Assembly: GCA_001771975.1 (NCBI GenBank)
Contig: MERE01000139.1
Coordinates: forward strand, 1-8,860
Source: Betaproteobacteria bacterium RIFCSPLOWO2_02_FULL_68_150
Lineage (GTDB): Bacteria > Pseudomonadota > Gammaproteobacteria > Burkholderiales > SG8-39
Reading direction: 5' to 3'
Length of the DNA stretch: 8,860 bases
Shown piece by piece: positions 6,179 to 8,860 of this stretch. A program made the translations under genes and the position numbers. Every line of letters starts with the position of its first letter. The first letter of the stretch is position 1. Under the pieces are notes generated by a model that worked only from the letters and a program-made list of their open reading frames with translations, was not told the DNA's origin and did no database searches.

Positions 6179-7177
6179 ATGAAACGTATTCTGATGCACG
6201 CTGGCATCGCCGCCGTGGCGGCGTTTTCGTCCGTTGCGGCGCACGCCTGGGAGCCGACCAAGACGGTTGAGTTCATCATACCGGCCGGCACGGGAGGCGG
6301 CGCCGACCAGATGGCCCGCGCGGTACAGGGGATCGTCGCCAAGCACGGCCTCATGAAGCAGTCGATTGTGCCGATCAACAAGGCGGGCGGCGCGGGTGCG
6401 GAGGGCTTTCTCGACGTCAAGGGTGCGAAGGGCGATCCACACAAGATCATCATCACGCTGTCGAACCTGTTCACCACGCCGCTTGCCACGGGGGTGCCGT
6501 TCAACTGGCGCGACCTGACGCCGGTGCAGATGCTCGCGCTCGACCAGTTCGTGCTGTGGGTGAACGCGAAGACTCCCTACAAGTCGGCCAGGGAGTACAT
6601 CGACGCGGCGAAGAAGGCCGGGCCCGGGAAAATGAAAATGGCCGGCACCGGCGCCAAGCAGGAGGACCAGATCATCACCGCCGCGGTCGAGCAGCGGACC
6701 GGAACCAAGTTCACGTACATACCGTTCAAGGGCGGCGGCGCGGTGGCCACGCAGCTGGTCGGCGGGCACGTCGACTCGACGGTGAACAACCCGATCGAGG
6801 CGGTGGCGCAGTGGCGCGCCGGCAACCTGAGGCCGCTCTGCGTGTTCGATCCGAAGCGCATGCCGTACAAGAACAAGGTGACGGACAAGATGTCCTGGGC
6901 CGACATTCCCACGTGCAAGGAAGGCGGACTCGACGTCGACTACCTGATGCTGCGCGGCATCTTCATGGCCCCCGGAGTCACGCCGGAGCAGGTGGCTTAC
7001 TACATTGACCTGTTCAAGAAGGTGATGGCGACGCCGGAGTGGAATTCGCTGATGGAGCAGGGGGCATTCAATCGCACCACGCTCGCTGGCAAGGAGTACG
7101 CCGATTGGGTCGCGCGCGAGGAAGCGCGCCACGTCGCCCTGATGAAGGGCGCGGGGTTCATCGCCAGTCAGAAATAG
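6179..7177 (+). CDS. tctC: Tripartite tricarboxylate transporter substrate-binding protein
   Basis: A 332-residue periplasmic solute-binding protein of the TctC (Bug) family, which captures an organic acid and delivers it to the TctA/TctB membrane complex. The N-terminus is a Sec signal peptide: KR at 2-3, a hydrophobic core at about 8-21, and AHA before the predicted cleavage at 23/24, so the mature protein begins WEPTKTVEFIIPAG. The family's ligand-loop motif is seen as PAGTGGGADQMAR (35-47, with Asp43). Further family landmarks are IPFKGGGAVATQLVGGHVD and the C-terminal region beginning APGVTPEQVAYY. Length is normal. It has only two cysteines, Cys221 and Cys246, which may form a disulfide. 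The ligand cannot be told from sequence; family members bind citrate, glutamate, aromatic acids and others. The gene heads an operon with tctB (16-base gap) and tctA. Confidence 0.93.
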   Translation: MKRILMHAGIAAVAAFSSVAAHAWEPTKTVEFIIPAGTGGGADQMARAVQGIVAKHGLMKQSIVPINKAGGAGAEGFLDVKGAKGDPHKIIITLSNLFTTPLATGVPFNWRDLTPVQMLALDQFVLWVNAKTPYKSAREYIDAAKKAGPGKMKMAGTGAKQEDQIITAAVEQRTGTKFTYIPFKGGGAVATQLVGGHVDSTVNNPIEAVAQWRAGNLRPLCVFDPKRMPYKNKVTDKMSWADIPTCKEGGLDVDYLMLRGIFMAPGVTPEQVAYYIDLFKKVMATPEWNSLMEQGAFNRTTLAGKEYADWVAREEARHVALMKGAGFIASQK

Positions 7178-7183
7178 CCGGGC

Positions 7184-7191
7184 GGGGGGGG
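7184..7191 (+). repeat. G8 homopolymer in place of the tctB ribosome site
   Basis: Eight consecutive G bases lie in the 16-base tctC-tctB gap, two bases before the tctB ATG at 7194. No AGGAGG-like site is present, so this tract, or coupling to translation of tctC, must serve for initiation. It is also the longest homopolymer I noticed in the window and a likely slippage or sequencing-error site. Confidence 0.7.
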
Positions 7192-7193
7192 CG

Positions 7194-7703
7194 ATGGCTG
7201 AGGGTCCGCAGGACCGGGCCGCGTTCGGCCTGAAGAGCGCCGAAATCGCGGTCGCGGCGTTCTTTTTCCTGTTCGGCGCGATCGTGATGTACGACAGCGT
7301 CCGCCTCGGCATCGGCTGGCAGGAGGTGCACGGCCCGCAGCCGGGTTACTTCCCGTTCTACGTCGGACTGATCATCTGCGTCTCTGCCCTCGTGAACGCC
7401 GTGCAGGGACTGATCATCCGCCCGGAGAGGGACCGCACCTTTGTCGAGGTCGGCCAGCTCAAGCTGGTGCTGACCGTGCTCATTCCGACCGCCCTCTATG
7501 CGGCACTGGTGGGCCTGATCGGGATCTACGTCGCTTCGATTCTGTTCATCACGTTCTTCATGCGCTGGCTCGGGAAATATCCCTGGTGGAAAGCCGTTGC
7601 CGTGAGTCTCTCGACCGCCGTGGTTTTCTACCTGATCTTCGAGGCGTGGTTCAAGGTCCCGCTGCCGAAAGGCCCGGTCGAGGCCTTTTTCGGGCTGAAT
7701 TGA
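7194..7703 (+). CDS. tctB: Tripartite tricarboxylate transporter small membrane subunit
   Basis: A 169-residue inner-membrane protein of the TctB family, the small and poorly conserved partner of TctA. Hydrophobic segments are seen at about 17-35, 52-73, 89-124 (long enough for two short helices) and 132-150, which is the usual TctB pattern. The GPQPGYFPFYVG stretch (47-58) before the second segment corresponds to the conserved GPxxFP motif of the family. Length is typical. The ATG at 7194 is used because the N-terminus then has the short hydrophilic lead expected before the first helix; its ribosome site is the unusual G8 tract. It is separated from tctA by one base after its TGA, which indicates translational coupling. 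Assignment rests on topology, this motif and its position between tctC and tctA. Confidence 0.9.
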   Translation: MAEGPQDRAAFGLKSAEIAVAAFFFLFGAIVMYDSVRLGIGWQEVHGPQPGYFPFYVGLIICVSALVNAVQGLIIRPERDRTFVEVGQLKLVLTVLIPTALYAALVGLIGIYVASILFITFFMRWLGKYPWWKAVAVSLSTAVVFYLIFEAWFKVPLPKGPVEAFFGLN

Positions 7704-7704
7704 G

Positions 7705-8860
7705 ATGGACGAGATCCAGTCGCTGATGCACGGCTTCGGCGTCGCGCTGACGCTGACCAACCTGGTGCTGATGTTCACCGGCGTGATTCTCGGGGTGATC
7801 ATCGGCGTGCTGCCGGGCCTGGGCGGCGCCAACGGCGTCGCGATCCTGCTGCCGCTCACCTTCGGCATGGCGCAGTCACCGGGCGGCGCCACCTCGGCGA
7901 TCATCCTGCTGTCCTGCATCTACTGGGGCGCGCTGTTCGGCGGCGCCATCACCTCGATCCTGTTCAACATTCCGGGCGAGCCGTGGTCGGTGGCGACGAC
8001 CTTCGACGGCTATCCGCTCGCGCAGCAGGGCCGCGCCGGGAATGCGCTCACGGCGGCGTTCACCTCGTCGTTCATCGGCGCGCTGGTAGCGGTGATCGTG
8101 ATCACGTTCCTCTCGCCGATCGTCGCCAACTTCGCGCTCGAATTCGGTCCTCCGGAGTTCTTCTCGGTCTACCTGCTCACCTTCTGCGCTTTCATCGGCA
8201 CCAGCAAGGAGCCGCCGTTCAAGACGCTGGCCGCGATGATGCTCGGCTTCGCGCTCGCGGCGGTCGGTACCGACCCGGTTACCGGGACGCTGCGCCTCAC
8301 GTTCGGCTCGACGCACCTGCTCACCGGGTTCGATTTCCTGGTCGCGGTGATCGGCCTGTTCGGAATCGGCGAGATCCTGCTCACGCTGGAAGAGGGGCTC
8401 GCGTTTCGCGGCGCGCAGGCCAAGCTCAACGTCCGGGTGGTGGTGGAAACCTGGAAAGAGCTGCCGCGCTACTGGTTGACGTCGCTGCGCTCGTCGGCCG
8501 TGGGCTGTTTCATGGGGATCGTGCCCGGCGGCGCGACACCGGCGTCGTTCATGAGCTATGGCGTGGCGCGCCGCTTTTCCAGGGACGGCGACAAGTTCGG
8601 CAGCGGGATGGTGGAAGGCGTGGTCGCACCCGAGACCGCGGCGCACGCCGCCGGCACCTCCGCGCTGCTGCCGATGATCACGCTCGGCGTGCCGGGCTCA
8701 CCCACCGCCGCGGTGCTGCTCGGCGGACTGATGATCTGGGGCCTGCAGCCGGGGCCGCTGCTGTTCGTGGAACAGAAGGACTTCGTCTGGGGCCTGATCG
8801 CCAGCATGTACCTGGGCAACATCGCCGGGCTGATCGTGGTGCTCACCTGCGTGCCGCTGT
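7705..8860 (+). CDS. tctA: Tripartite tricarboxylate transporter large membrane subunit, 3'-truncated
   Basis: The first 385 residues of the TctA permease, which in the family is about 500 residues with some 12 membrane segments and performs cation-coupled uptake of the acid handed over by TctC. The reading frame is open from the ATG at 7705 to the window end. The first conserved motif, GVIIGVLPGLGGANG, is at residues 30-44, followed by IYWGALFGGAITSILFNIPGE. The second, homologous half begins with GIVPGGATPASFMSYG (about 271-286), then EGVVAPETAAHAAGTSALLP, LGVPGSPTAAVLLGGLM and GLQPGPLLF, all TctA hallmarks. The second PG motif is one residue shorter than the common PGAGATIASF form; I believe this is a subfamily form and not damage. 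There is no clear ribosome site; the start is one base after the tctB stop, so initiation is probably coupled. Confidence 0.96.
   Translation, partial: MDEIQSLMHGFGVALTLTNLVLMFTGVILGVIIGVLPGLGGANGVAILLPLTFGMAQSPGGATSAIILLSCIYWGALFGGAITSILFNIPGEPWSVATTFDGYPLAQQGRAGNALTAAFTSSFIGALVAVIVITFLSPIVANFALEFGPPEFFSVYLLTFCAFIGTSKEPPFKTLAAMMLGFALAAVGTDPVTGTLRLTFGSTHLLTGFDFLVAVIGLFGIGEILLTLEEGLAFRGAQAKLNVRVVVETWKELPRYWLTSLRSSAVGCFMGIVPGGATPASFMSYGVARRFSRDGDKFGSGMVEGVVAPETAAHAAGTSALLPMITLGVPGSPTAAVLLGGLMIWGLQPGPLLFVEQKDFVWGLIASMYLGNIAGLIVVLTCVPL

Overview
The window is chromosomal DNA of roughly two-thirds G+C by eye. Every gene lies on the plus strand, codons are strongly G/C-ending, and there are no phage, transposase, CRISPR or RNA-gene signals. 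The tctC-tctB-tctA cassette, the dimeric-type NAD-linked formate dehydrogenase and the style of the Fhs and TerC proteins fit a betaproteobacterium, probably of the Burkholderiales. This placement is an inference from protein style, not from a phylogenetic marker.

Layout. Positions 1-3426 hold the end of the formate dehydrogenase beta (NuoF-like) subunit and, one base later, the complete molybdenum/tungsten alpha subunit. Positions 3427-3643 are a 217-base intergenic region. It contains a perfect 53-base palindrome, then a CTTGACCGCGGTCAAG operator-like palindrome, a -10-like hexamer and a hairpin that covers a very strong ribosome binding site. Positions 3644-5314 encode formate-tetrahydrofolate ligase (Fhs). 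Positions 5363-6109 encode a TerC/YjbE-family membrane protein, probably a metal (Mn) transporter. Positions 6179-8860 hold a tripartite tricarboxylate transporter (TTT) operon: periplasmic binding protein TctC, small membrane subunit TctB and large membrane subunit TctA, which is cut off by the window end.

How it fits together. Formate dehydrogenase oxidises formate to CO2 with reduction of NAD+, while Fhs activates formate onto tetrahydrofolate. Adjacent genes therefore control the two fates of formate, energy and C1 biosynthesis. The TTT system imports an unidentified organic acid. The most interesting observation is regulatory. fhs and tctC are both preceded by an almost identical palindrome, TTGACCGC(G/A)GTCAA. 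In both cases a -10-like hexamer begins exactly 37 bases after the start of the palindrome and the start codon follows about 58 bases after its end. This is the geometry of a class II promoter activated by a CRP/FNR-superfamily protein and suggests one regulator controls both units. I see no wholly new multi-gene system; the gene content is ordinary and the novelty is in the intergenic control elements and a few protein variants.
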